Positions 6,038 to 11,576 of a stretch of 18,209 nt of DNA are shown here, piece after piece. The stretch covers positions 1 to 18,209 of the forward strand of contig CAIUGQ010000364.1 in NCBI GenBank assembly GCA_903898725.1, given 5' to 3'. Both the position numbers and the translations under genes were made by a program. The first letter of the stretch is position 1. Every line of letters starts with the position of its first letter. The DNA comes from an uncultured Burkholderiales bacterium (GTDB taxonomy: Bacteria > Pseudomonadota > Gammaproteobacteria > Burkholderiales > Burkholderiaceae_E). The notes beneath the pieces were generated by a model. That model did no database searches, was not told the origin of the DNA, and saw only the letters and a program-made list of their open reading frames with translations.

Positions 6038-8203
6038 ATGGCCCGCCCTGCCAAGGCCCTGTTGTGGGCGGGGGCGGCCGTGCTGGTCGTGGCGGCCGCC
6101 TGGGCGTGGCGCCACTTCGACCTCGGCGCGCTCTTGACGCTGGACACGCTGAAGGCCAGCCGCGATGCGCTGCAGGCGCGTGTGCAGGCCCAGCCGCTCG
6201 GCACCGCAGCGGCGTTCTTCGCGCTCTACGTCGCGGCCGCGGCGCTCTCGATCCCGGGTGCGGTGATCCTGACGCTGGCCGCCGGCGCCATGTTCGGCCT
6301 GGGCTGGGGGCTGCTGCTGGTGAGCTTCGCGTCCTGCCTGGGTGCGCTGCTCGCCTTCCTGGCGGCGCGCTACCTGCTGCGCGACACCATCCAGGCCCGA
6401 TTCGGCAAGGCGCTGGCCCCGATCAACGAGGGCGTCCGCAAGGACGGCACCTTCTACCTGCTGACCCTGCGGCTGGTGCCGCTGTTCCCGTTCTGGCTGA
6501 TCAACCTGCTGATGGGCCTGACGCCGATGGGGGCCGGACGCTTCTACGTCGTCAGTCAGCTCGGCATGCTGGCCGGCACGCTGGTCTACGTGAACGCGGG
6601 GACCCAGCTCGCGGCCATCCAGTCGCCAGGCGACATCCTCTCGCCGGGGCTGCTCGGCAGTTTCGTGCTGCTCGGCGTGTTCCCGCTGATCGCCAAGGCC
6701 GGCGTGGGCTGGCTCGAGCGTCGCAAGGTCTACGCCAAGTGGCCCAAGCCCGCCACGTTCGACCGCAACCTGGTGGTCATCGGCGCGGGGGCCGGTGGCC
6801 TGGTCTCCGCGTACATCGCGGCGGCCGTCAAGGCCCGGGTGACCCTGATCGAAGGCCACAGGATGGGCGGCGACTGCCTGAACTTCGGCTGCGTGCCGAG
6901 CAAGGCGCTGATCCGTTCGGCCAAGATGGCCAAGCAGCTCAAGAAGGCCCATGAGCTCGGCGTGGCCGACGCGGCCGGCCGGGTGGACTTCGCCGCCGTC
7001 ATGCGGCGCGTCCACGGCGTGATCCGCGACATCGAGCCGCACGACTCGGTCGAGCGCTACACCGGCCTAGGGGTCGAGGTGCTGCAGGGCCATGCGCGCA
7101 TCACCAGCCCCTGGAGCGTGGCGGTGACGCTGGCCGACGGCACGACGCAGACCCTCACCACGAAGAACATCGTCATCGCCGCGGGTGCGAGCCCCTTCGT
7201 GCCGCCGATACCGGGCCTGAAGGAGGCCGGTTTCCTGACCAGCGACACCATCTGGAACCTGACCGAGCTGCCCCGGCGCCTGGTCGTGCTGGGCGGCGGT
7301 CCGATCGGCAGCGAGCTGGCGCAGAGCTTCGCCAGGCTGGGCAGCGCCGTCACGCAGGTGGAGATGGCGCCGCGCGTGATGGTCCGCGAAGACCCCGAGG
7401 TCTCCGAGCTGGTGGCGGCTTCGCTGCGTGCCGACGGCGTGCGGCTGCTCACCGGCCACCAGGCGGTGCGCGTGGAGGGGGAGGGCGCGGACAAGCGCCT
7501 GGTCGCCACGCACGAGGGGGCCGAGGTCGTGATCCCCTTCGACGCGCTGCTGTGCGCGGTCGGGCGCAGCCCGCGCGTGACCGGCTACGGTCTCGAGGAA
7601 CTCGGCATTCCGCTCACGCCGCGCAAGACCATCCAGACCAACGCCTACCTGCAGACGCTGTACCCGAACATCTATGCCGTGGGTGACGTCGCGGGACCGT
7701 TCCAGTTCACCCACACCGCGGCGCATCAGGCCTGGTATGCCGCGGTCAATGCGCTGTTCGGTCGCTTCCGCAGGTTCAAGGCCGACTACCGCGTCATCCC
7801 CTGGGCGACCTTCACCGACCCCGAGGTCGCACGCGTCGGGCTGAGCGAGAGCGAGGCCAAGGACCAGGGCGTGGCCTACGAGGTGACGAAGTACGGCCTC
7901 GACGACCTCGACCGCGCGATCGCCGACGGCACCGCGCACGGCTTCGTCAAGGTGCTCACCGTCCCGGGCAAGGACACGATCCTGGGCGTGACCATCGTCG
8001 GCGAACACGCCGGCGACCTGCTCGCCGAATACGTGCTGGCGATGAAGCACGGCCTCGGCCTGAACAAGATCCTGGGCACCATCCACACCTATCCGACCCT
8101 GGCCGAGGCCAACAAGTACGTGGCCGGCGAATGGAAGCGCGCGCACGCGCCGAAGAAGCTGCTCGACTGGGTGGGTCGCTATCACGCATGGGAGCGGTCA
8201 TGA
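6038..8203 (+). CDS. Fusion of TVP38/TMEM64 membrane domain and FAD-dependent pyridine nucleotide-disulfide oxidoreductase
   Basis: This is a 721-residue fusion. Residues 1-230 are a TVP38/TMEM64 (VTT, DedA-like) membrane domain with an N-terminal helix (8-24), hydrophobic segments near 56-110, the conserved region FYLLTLRLVPLFPFWLINLL (139-158) and further helices to about 218. Residues 243-720 are a full class I disulfide-oxidoreductase: FAD motif VVIGAGAGGL (246-255), redox pair C280/C285 in GGDCLNFGCVPSKAL, NAD(P) motif VVLGGGPIGSELA (416-428), second FAD motif YAVGDVAG (546-553) and a dimerisation domain ending HTYPTLAEANKY (683-694). Where lipoamide dehydrogenase has its catalytic His (HAHP) this protein has Tyr684, as in some mercuric-reductase relatives, so dihydrolipoamide is an unlikely substrate. 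GAGGG precedes ATG 6038. The stop overlaps the DUF547 start, indicating coupled translation. The role is probably membrane-anchored NAD(P)H-linked redox; the electron acceptor is unknown. Confidence 0.93.
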   Translation: MARPAKALLWAGAAVLVVAAAWAWRHFDLGALLTLDTLKASRDALQARVQAQPLGTAAAFFALYVAAAALSIPGAVILTLAAGAMFGLGWGLLLVSFASCLGALLAFLAARYLLRDTIQARFGKALAPINEGVRKDGTFYLLTLRLVPLFPFWLINLLMGLTPMGAGRFYVVSQLGMLAGTLVYVNAGTQLAAIQSPGDILSPGLLGSFVLLGVFPLIAKAGVGWLERRKVYAKWPKPATFDRNLVVIGAGAGGLVSAYIAAAVKARVTLIEGHRMGGDCLNFGCVPSKALIRSAKMAKQLKKAHELGVADAAGRVDFAAVMRRVHGVIRDIEPHDSVERYTGLGVEVLQGHARITSPWSVAVTLADGTTQTLTTKNIVIAAGASPFVPPIPGLKEAGFLTSDTIWNLTELPRRLVVLGGGPIGSELAQSFARLGSAVTQVEMAPRVMVREDPEVSELVAASLRADGVRLLTGHQAVRVEGEGADKRLVATHEGAEVVIPFDALLCAVGRSPRVTGYGLEELGIPLTPRKTIQTNAYLQTLYPNIYAVGDVAGPFQFTHTAAHQAWYAAVNALFGRFRRFKADYRVIPWATFTDPEVARVGLSESEAKDQGVAYEVTKYGLDDLDRAIADGTAHGFVKVLTVPGKDTILGVTIVGEHAGDLLAEYVLAMKHGLGLNKILGTIHTYPTLAEANKYVAGEWKRAHAPKKLLDWVGRYHAWERS

Positions 8204-9042
8204 CCGCGTCGCCGCGACGCCGCCTGCTGGGGTCGGCGTTCGGCGTGGCGGTCGCGGGCGCGCTGCCTGCCGGCTTGCCGTCCGCCTGGGCGCAGACCGT
8301 CGATCACACCCACGCGGCCTGGACGGCGCTGCTGCGCAAGCATGTGCGCCTGCTGCGGGGCGGCCAGGCGACGCAGGTGGACTACGCCGGCTTCGCGGCC
8401 GACCGCCCGGCGCTGAAGGCCTACCTCGACGGCGTGTCGGCCGTCCCGCTCGCAGCCTTTTCCCGGTGGTCCCGAGCCGAGCGCCAGGCCTTCCTGACCA
8501 ACGCCTACAACGCGTTCACGGTCGAACTGATCCTGACGCGGTATCCCGACCTGAAGTCGATCAAGGACCTTGGGAGCCTGCTGAGCAGTCCCTGGAAGCC
8601 CAAGTGGATCCCGCTGCTGGGCACGAAGGTCTCGCTCGACGAGATCGAGCACGGGATGCTGCGCAAGCGGGGCGACTACGACGACCCGCGCGTGCACTTC
8701 GCGGTCAACTGCGCCAGCGTCGGCTGCCCGGCCCTGCGCGAGGAGGCCTTCGTCGCGAGCCGCCTCGATGCGCAGATGGACGAACAGACCCTGCGCTTCC
8801 TCAGCGACCGCAGCCGAAACCGCTACAACACGCAGCGCGGGCGGCTGGAGCTGTCGAAGATCTTCGACTGGTACGGCGAGGACTTCCGGGTCGGGCATCG
8901 CGGCATCGCCTCGCTGCCGGCGTTCGTGGCGCGTTATGCCGATCAGCTCGCCGACGCGCCGGCCGATCGCGAGCGCATCCGCTCGGGGACGGTCGACATC
9001 GTCTATGCCGACTACGACTGGGCGCTGAACGACGCCCGGTGA
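8200..9042 (+). CDS. Tat-exported DUF547 domain protein
   Basis: This is a 280-residue protein. The N-terminus MTASPRRRLLGSAFGVAVAG with a following ALPAGLPSAWAQ is a twin-arginine-type signal peptide (consecutive Arg, hydrophobic core, A-x-A-like site near 30), so the mature protein should be periplasmic. The DUF547 core is complete: FLTNAYNAFTVELIL (98-112), KSIKDLG (119-125), SPWKPKW (130-136), SLDEIEHGMLR (145-155), VHFAVNCASVGCPALR (165-180, C171 and C176) and LDAQMDEQTLRFLSD (189-203). The two Cys in NCASVGC are typical of the family, whose biochemical activity is not established to my knowledge. ATG 8200 overlaps the upstream stop as ATGA and has GGAG at 8191-8194. The longer frame from 8131 lies inside the neighbour. 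Tight coupling to a membrane disulfide-oxidoreductase suggests a shared extracytoplasmic redox task. Export by Tat would allow it to fold or bind a cofactor first. Confidence 0.92.
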   Translation: MTASPRRRLLGSAFGVAVAGALPAGLPSAWAQTVDHTHAAWTALLRKHVRLLRGGQATQVDYAGFAADRPALKAYLDGVSAVPLAAFSRWSRAERQAFLTNAYNAFTVELILTRYPDLKSIKDLGSLLSSPWKPKWIPLLGTKVSLDEIEHGMLRKRGDYDDPRVHFAVNCASVGCPALREEAFVASRLDAQMDEQTLRFLSDRSRNRYNTQRGRLELSKIFDWYGEDFRVGHRGIASLPAFVARYADQLADAPADRERIRSGTVDIVYADYDWALNDAR

Positions 9043-9083
9043 CGCCCGTGCCTGAATCGCCGGCATCGACCTGCCGAGCTGGA

Positions 9084-9122
9084 GGCGATCGCGACGGGCA
9101 CGGTCGCTAAGTGATCGTCGCC
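9084..9122. terminator. Two-part hairpin downstream of the DUF547 gene
   Basis: GGCGA (9084-9088) pairs with TCGCC (9118-9122), and within it GCGAC (9091-9095) pairs with GTCGC (9103-9107) around a seven-base loop. It lies 42 bases past the DUF547 stop in the 146-bp convergent gap. It has a large internal bulge, so it is weaker than the next hairpin. Confidence 0.35.
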
Positions 9123-9126
9123 GGGG

Positions 9127-9155
9127 AGCGCGTCGTGCGCCCTCGACGGCGCGCT
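9127..9155. terminator. Bidirectional hairpin between DUF547 and DUF2239 genes
   Basis: AGCGCG-T-CGT (9127-9136) pairs with ACG-G-CGCGCT (9146-9155). This gives a 10-bp stem with one G-T wobble and a nine-base loop, placed between two convergent genes. An A-rich run on the plus strand (9160-9178) means a T-rich stretch precedes the hairpin on the minus strand. No T-tract follows it in either direction. Confidence 0.5.
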
Positions 9156-9181
9156 GGGTGAAACAGGAAGAGGAAAAGGTT

Positions 9182-9195
9182 CGGCTAGCTAGCCG
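9182..9195. repeat. 14-bp perfect palindrome over the DUF2239 stop codon
   Basis: CGGCTAGCTAGCCG reads the same on both strands and contains two CTAG tetramers, which are usually rare in proteobacterial genomes. The TAG stop of the DUF2239 gene (9191-9189) lies inside it. It may be chance, a restriction-type site or a small dyad binding site. Confidence 0.6.
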
Positions 9196-9761
9196 GGTGA
9201 GGGTTCGGCGAGTTGCAGCACGTACGCCTTCACGTCTTCCGGCCATGCGGCCATCTGTGCCACCAGCCGCTCGTGGTCGCCGGCGAACAGTGCCCGCGAG
9301 GCTTCCTCGAAGCCTGAGAGGTCGCCCGCCAGCGTGGACATGGCGTGATACGCGCGGTCGCGCGCCTCGCGCACCCGACCCCGCTCGCCGCCGTGACGCC
9401 GCGCTTCATGCACGAGCTTGCGCAAGGCGACAGATGCGCCGCCTGGTTGTGCGGCAAGCCAGTCCCAGTGTTCCGGCAGCAGCGTCACTTCCCGCGCGAT
9501 CACGCCTAGCTTGGGGCGCCCGCGGCCCTTGGGCGCCTGGATCGGCGCAGCCACGGTGTACCGCGCCGCAACGGCTTCCTCTCCGCCACGCAAGTCCAGG
9601 TCGGCGGACTGGCCGTTGGCATCGCTGAAGACCAACGGATGCCCCTCGGGTTGCGCCTCCTGCGCCCGCAACACGGTCACGGCGACCTCGTGCAAGGGAC
9701 CGCGGGTGAGGCAGCGCCCATCCAGGAAGGCGGTGTAGGTGAGCGGCATGAAGGGGTCCAT
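9189..9761 (-). CDS. DUF2239 family protein with AT-hook-like and ribbon-helix-helix-like segments
   Basis: This is a 190-residue protein matching the DUF2239 pattern throughout: LTYTAFLDGRCLTRGPLHEVA (7-27, in part), LVFSDANGQSADLDLRG (43-59), KGRGRPKLGVIAREVTLLPE (78-97), HWDWLAAQPGGASVALRKL (98-116), then GDLSGFEEASRALFAGD (146-162) and AAWPEDVKAYVLQLA (171-185). RGRP at 80-83 is the core of an AT-hook. REVTLLPEHWDWLAAQ...ASVALRKLVHEAR (90-121) reads like a strand-helix-helix DNA-binding unit. Both readings are mine; the family is formally uncharacterised. The start is ATG 9761, where the promoter predicts the transcript begins (leaderless). ATG 9749 is the alternative and would leave a leader of about 12 bases without a ribosome site. 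The longer open frame to 9983 runs through the promoter and is not coding. The gene is monocistronic, next to tRNA-Asn. Confidence 0.9.
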   Translation of the reverse strand: MDPFMPLTYTAFLDGRCLTRGPLHEVAVTVLRAQEAQPEGHPLVFSDANGQSADLDLRGGEEAVAARYTVAAPIQAPKGRGRPKLGVIAREVTLLPEHWDWLAAQPGGASVALRKLVHEARRHGGERGRVREARDRAYHAMSTLAGDLSGFEEASRALFAGDHERLVAQMAAWPEDVKAYVLQLAEPSPG

Positions 9762-9768
9762 GCCATGA

Positions 9769-9797
9769 ATTATACCCGGATGAAATAAATGAGTCAA
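9769..9797 (-). promoter_or_regulatory. Near-consensus sigma-70 promoter of the DUF2239 gene
   Basis: On the minus strand, TTGACT (9797-9792) and TATAAT (9774-9769) are separated by exactly 17 bases, in an AT-rich patch unlike its surroundings. This differs from the consensus at one base and is the best promoter in the window. The expected start point, about seven bases past the -10, falls at 9763-9761, on the ATG at 9761. Confidence 0.88.
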
Positions 9798-9809
9798 TAA
9801 CACCCGGGT
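9774..9809. promoter_or_regulatory. Two ACCCGG-type operator candidates flanking the DUF2239 promoter
   Basis: ACCCGGGT at 9802-9809 is a perfect 8-bp palindrome just upstream of the -35. ACCCGGAT at 9774-9781 is a near copy that touches the -10 and the spacer. Their dyad centres are 28 bp apart. This arrangement suits a repressor binding both ends of the promoter, possibly DUF2239 itself; that last point is inference. Confidence 0.5.
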
Positions 9810-9980
9810 AAAAGCCGTGCCGAACCCCCGCGGCACACCAGACTTTGGAGACGCCTGGACTCGACGATGACAAGCGCCTTGCTTGCCACCGAGTGCTTGC
9901 TGGACGACCTGACCCCGATCGAATTCAGTCGGCAGCATGAGCGCCAGTCCGAAATCGCCACACACCGGCCCCAGACGTGA

Positions 9981-10014
9981 CAACGGCCTACGTGCCGAAG
10001 CGCGTAAGCCGTTG
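9981..10014 (-). terminator. cUUCGg hairpin just downstream of tRNA-Asn
   Basis: Reading on the minus strand, this 34-base element folds into a near-perfect hairpin. CAACGGC (10014-10008) pairs with GCCGTTG (9987-9981), a T-G pair follows, then TACG with CGTA, a C-A mismatch, and GC/GC closing a TTCG loop. The loop and its closing pair form the very stable C(UUCG)G tetraloop. It starts eight bases after the tRNA CCA end. There is no T-run, so it may act as a terminator and/or as a 3' processing stop for the tRNA precursor. Confidence 0.65.
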
Positions 10015-10022
10015 ATTGAACT

Positions 10023-10098
10023 TGGCTCCCCGACCTGGACTCGAACCAGGGACCTGCGGATTAACAGTCCGTCGCTCTACCGACTGAGCTATCAGGGA
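10023..10098 (-). tRNA. tRNA-Asn (anticodon GTT)
   Basis: This is a complete 76-base tRNA on the minus strand. The acceptor stem TCCCTGA pairs with TCGGGGA (one T-G wobble). The D-loop has AGCTCAGTCGGTAGAGC, the anticodon GTT is at 10065-10063 in GACTGTTAATC, and the T-arm reads CTGGTTCGAGTCCAG. The discriminator base is G and the 3' CCA is encoded. GTT specifies asparagine. It reads both Asn codons AAC and AAU, usually after queuosine modification of G34 in bacteria. It stands alone, with its own promoter upstream. Confidence 0.98.
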
Positions 10099-10108
10099 AC
10101 AGCCTGCA

Positions 10109-10137
10109 AGTATAGCGGATCCGGTCCGGGAACAAAA
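10109..10137 (-). promoter_or_regulatory. Promoter of tRNA-Asn
   Basis: On the minus strand a TATACT -10 lies at 10114-10109, with TTTTGT (10137-10132) 17 bases upstream as a weak -35. Transcription would begin near 10102, about four bases before the mature tRNA 5' end, as is common for single tRNA genes. A GC-rich discriminator, the mark of stringent control, is not evident. Confidence 0.6.
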
Positions 10138-10187
10138 GTCGACGACCGACCAAGCGGCGGGGACGGGCGTCCGACAGGGTCCGACCG

Positions 10188-10207
10188 GTCCGCGGACCCC
10201 CGCGGAC
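10188..10207. repeat. 8-bp stem inverted repeat upstream of the SDR gene
   Basis: GTCCGCGG (10188-10195) and CCGCGGAC (10200-10207) are exact inverted copies around a four-base loop. They lie 52 bases before the SDR start and about 50 bases behind the tRNA promoter. The repeat could be an operator, since a weak -10-like TACCAT (10216-10221) follows, or a transcriptional insulator. Several GGTCCG copies occur nearby (10179-10195). Confidence 0.45.
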
Positions 10208-10259
10208 GGGCGCGGTACCATCGCGGTCTTCGATCCGATCGATACAGAGGGGGGGACAG

Positions 10260-11018
10260 ATGGCATCGCATGACAAGGTGGCGCTGGTCACGGGCGCCGG
10301 AACGGGAGTCGGCCGTGCGGCCGCGCTCGCGCTACTGGGCGACGGATACCGGGTGGTGCTGGCGGGTCGCCGCGCCGAACCGCTGCAGCAGGTGATCGCG
10401 GAGTCGGGCGCCGATCCGGCCCGTGCGCTCGCGGTGCCGACCGACGTGACCGATCCGGCCTCGGTGGCCGCGCTGTTCGACCGGACCGTCAAGGCCTTCG
10501 GCCGCCTCGACCTGCTGTTCAACAACGCAGGGGTCGGTGCGCCGCCGATCAACCTCGAGGACCTGACGCTCGCGCAGTGGCAGGCCGCGGTGGACACCAA
10601 CCTCACCGGCCCGTTCCTCTGCACCCAGCACGCGTTCCGGATCATGAAGGCGCAGACGCCGCGCGGTGGCCGGATCATCAACAACGGCTCGATCTCGGCG
10701 CACGTCCCCCGGCCCAACTCCGCGCCGTACACGGCGACGAAGCACGCGATCACCGGCCTGACCCGGGCGACCTCGCTCGACGGCCGCAAGTACGACATCG
10801 CCTGCGGGCAGATCGACATCGGCAATGCACACACGCCGATGGCCGCGCGGATGGCCGACGGCGTGCCGCAGGCCGACGGCTCGATCAAGCCCGAACCGCT
10901 GATGGACGTCGAGCACGTCGGCAGCACGATCCGCTACATGGCGAGCCTGCCGCTCGAGGCCAACGTGCAGTTCGTGACGGTCATGGCGACCAAGATGCCC
11001 TTCATCGGGCGCGGCTGA
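10260..11018 (+). CDS. Short-chain dehydrogenase/reductase (SDR) family oxidoreductase
   Basis: This is a 252-residue classical SDR. The cofactor motif TGAGTGVG is at residues 11-18. Arg pair R37/R38 in LAGRRAE after strand two favours NADP(H). DVT is at 62-64, the structural motif NNAG at 89-91 (with N88), N114 in DTNLTGPF, and the catalytic triad is S144, Y157 and K161 (PYTATKHA). Motifs, length and order are complete, so the enzyme should be an active NAD(P)-dependent alcohol dehydrogenase or ketoreductase. The C-terminal substrate loop (VPQADGSIKPEP) does not identify a substrate. ATG 10260 follows AGAGG at 10246-10250 with a run of G. The gene stands alone between the tRNA promoter and a convergent 2TM gene, so context gives no pathway. 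Confidence 0.93.
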   Translation: MASHDKVALVTGAGTGVGRAAALALLGDGYRVVLAGRRAEPLQQVIAESGADPARALAVPTDVTDPASVAALFDRTVKAFGRLDLLFNNAGVGAPPINLEDLTLAQWQAAVDTNLTGPFLCTQHAFRIMKAQTPRGGRIINNGSISAHVPRPNSAPYTATKHAITGLTRATSLDGRKYDIACGQIDIGNAHTPMAARMADGVPQADGSIKPEPLMDVEHVGSTIRYMASLPLEANVQFVTVMATKMPFIGRG

Positions 11019-11070
11019 TCGTGCCGACGGCCTGCCCGACCCGGCGCTGACCGGGGACGGCGCCGTGCGC

Positions 11071-11090
11071 GGACCCGCAGCGGCGGGTCC
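11071..11090. terminator. Bidirectional hairpin between SDR and 2TM genes
   Basis: GGACCCGC (11071-11078) pairs with GCGGGTCC (11083-11090) around the four-base loop AGCG, 52 bases past the SDR stop and 13 bases past the 2TM stop. There is no T-tract on either strand. Confidence 0.55.
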
Positions 11091-11103
11091 CGCTGCGCAC
11101 CGC

Positions 11104-11436
11104 TCAGGCGGCCTCGCGGCGTGCGCGCGCCAGTTCCTCGGCATGGACGCGCCGCCATGTCCCCGACCCCGGCGAGAAGAGCTGCGAGCCGATCGCCTGC
11201 AGGGCGAGGGCGACGCCCCAGCCCGCCATGACGAAGCCCGGCCAGAAGCGCTGGGCGGGCGTCAGCGCCCAGATCGCGACCAGCCCCGCGTTGACCGCTG
11301 CGTAGACGGTGGCGTGGGCGCGGAAGGCCATCCGGGCACGGGTGCGGGCCAGAGCGACCGCTTCGGGGGTCGGGTCCGCAGGCAGCCCGGAGGCCAGTTC
11401 GGACAGAAGGGGCGTGAGGTGATTGCGGCGGCTCAT
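11104..11436 (-). CDS. Small 2TM-domain membrane protein
   Basis: This is a 110-residue protein with the 2TM-domain pattern. A charged helix (ALARTRARMAFRAH, 28-41) leads into a first membrane segment (VYAAVNAGLVAIWAL, 44-58), a short turn with FWP (64-66), a second segment (GFVMAGWGVALALQAIG, 67-83), and a basic tail. The H-x-x-VY-x-x-VN...W...FWPGF..GWG spacing is characteristic of this domain, which occurs alone or next to two-component and LytTR regulators; its function is not known. The start at ATG 11436 is well supported by AAGGAG at 11448-11443, six bases away. It faces the same way as the aminotransferase gene upstream but is separated by 140 bp containing a tandem repeat, so it may have its own promoter. 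Confidence 0.85.
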   Translation of the reverse strand: MSRRNHLTPLLSELASGLPADPTPEAVALARTRARMAFRAHATVYAAVNAGLVAIWALTPAQRFWPGFVMAGWGVALALQAIGSQLFSPGSGTWRRVHAEELARARREAA

Positions 11437-11496
11437 GACGGGCTCCTTGTGAGAACGGAGCCATCGTGCGCTGCGCGGCGGGAGCCTGCCTCCCCC

Positions 11497-11537
11497 GTGC
11501 GACGGATCGACCCGGCGTGCGACGGACCGACCTCGGC
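11497..11537. repeat. Two tandem imperfect copies of a ~20-bp unit upstream of the 2TM gene
   Basis: GTGCGACGGATCGACCCGGC (11497-11516) is followed directly by GTGCGACGGACCGACCTCGGC-like sequence (11517-11537), with one substitution and one inserted base. It lies 60 bases upstream of the 2TM start, between that gene and the end of the aminotransferase gene. Head-to-tail copies about two helical turns apart suit paired binding of a dimeric regulator. Confidence 0.55.
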
Positions 11538-11576
11538 GCGTCGCGGGCCGCAGCCCGCCACGCGCCGACCGCTCGG

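Noticed and set aside
9762..9983. N-terminal extension of DUF2239 up to 9983
   Set aside because: It would pass through a near-consensus promoter and its operator-like sites, and the extra residues do not fit the DUF2239 family.
9180..10100. Integrated mobile element at tRNA-Asn
   Set aside because: There is no integrase, no transposase and no repeat of the tRNA 3' end including CCA; only an 11-base T-arm match was found.
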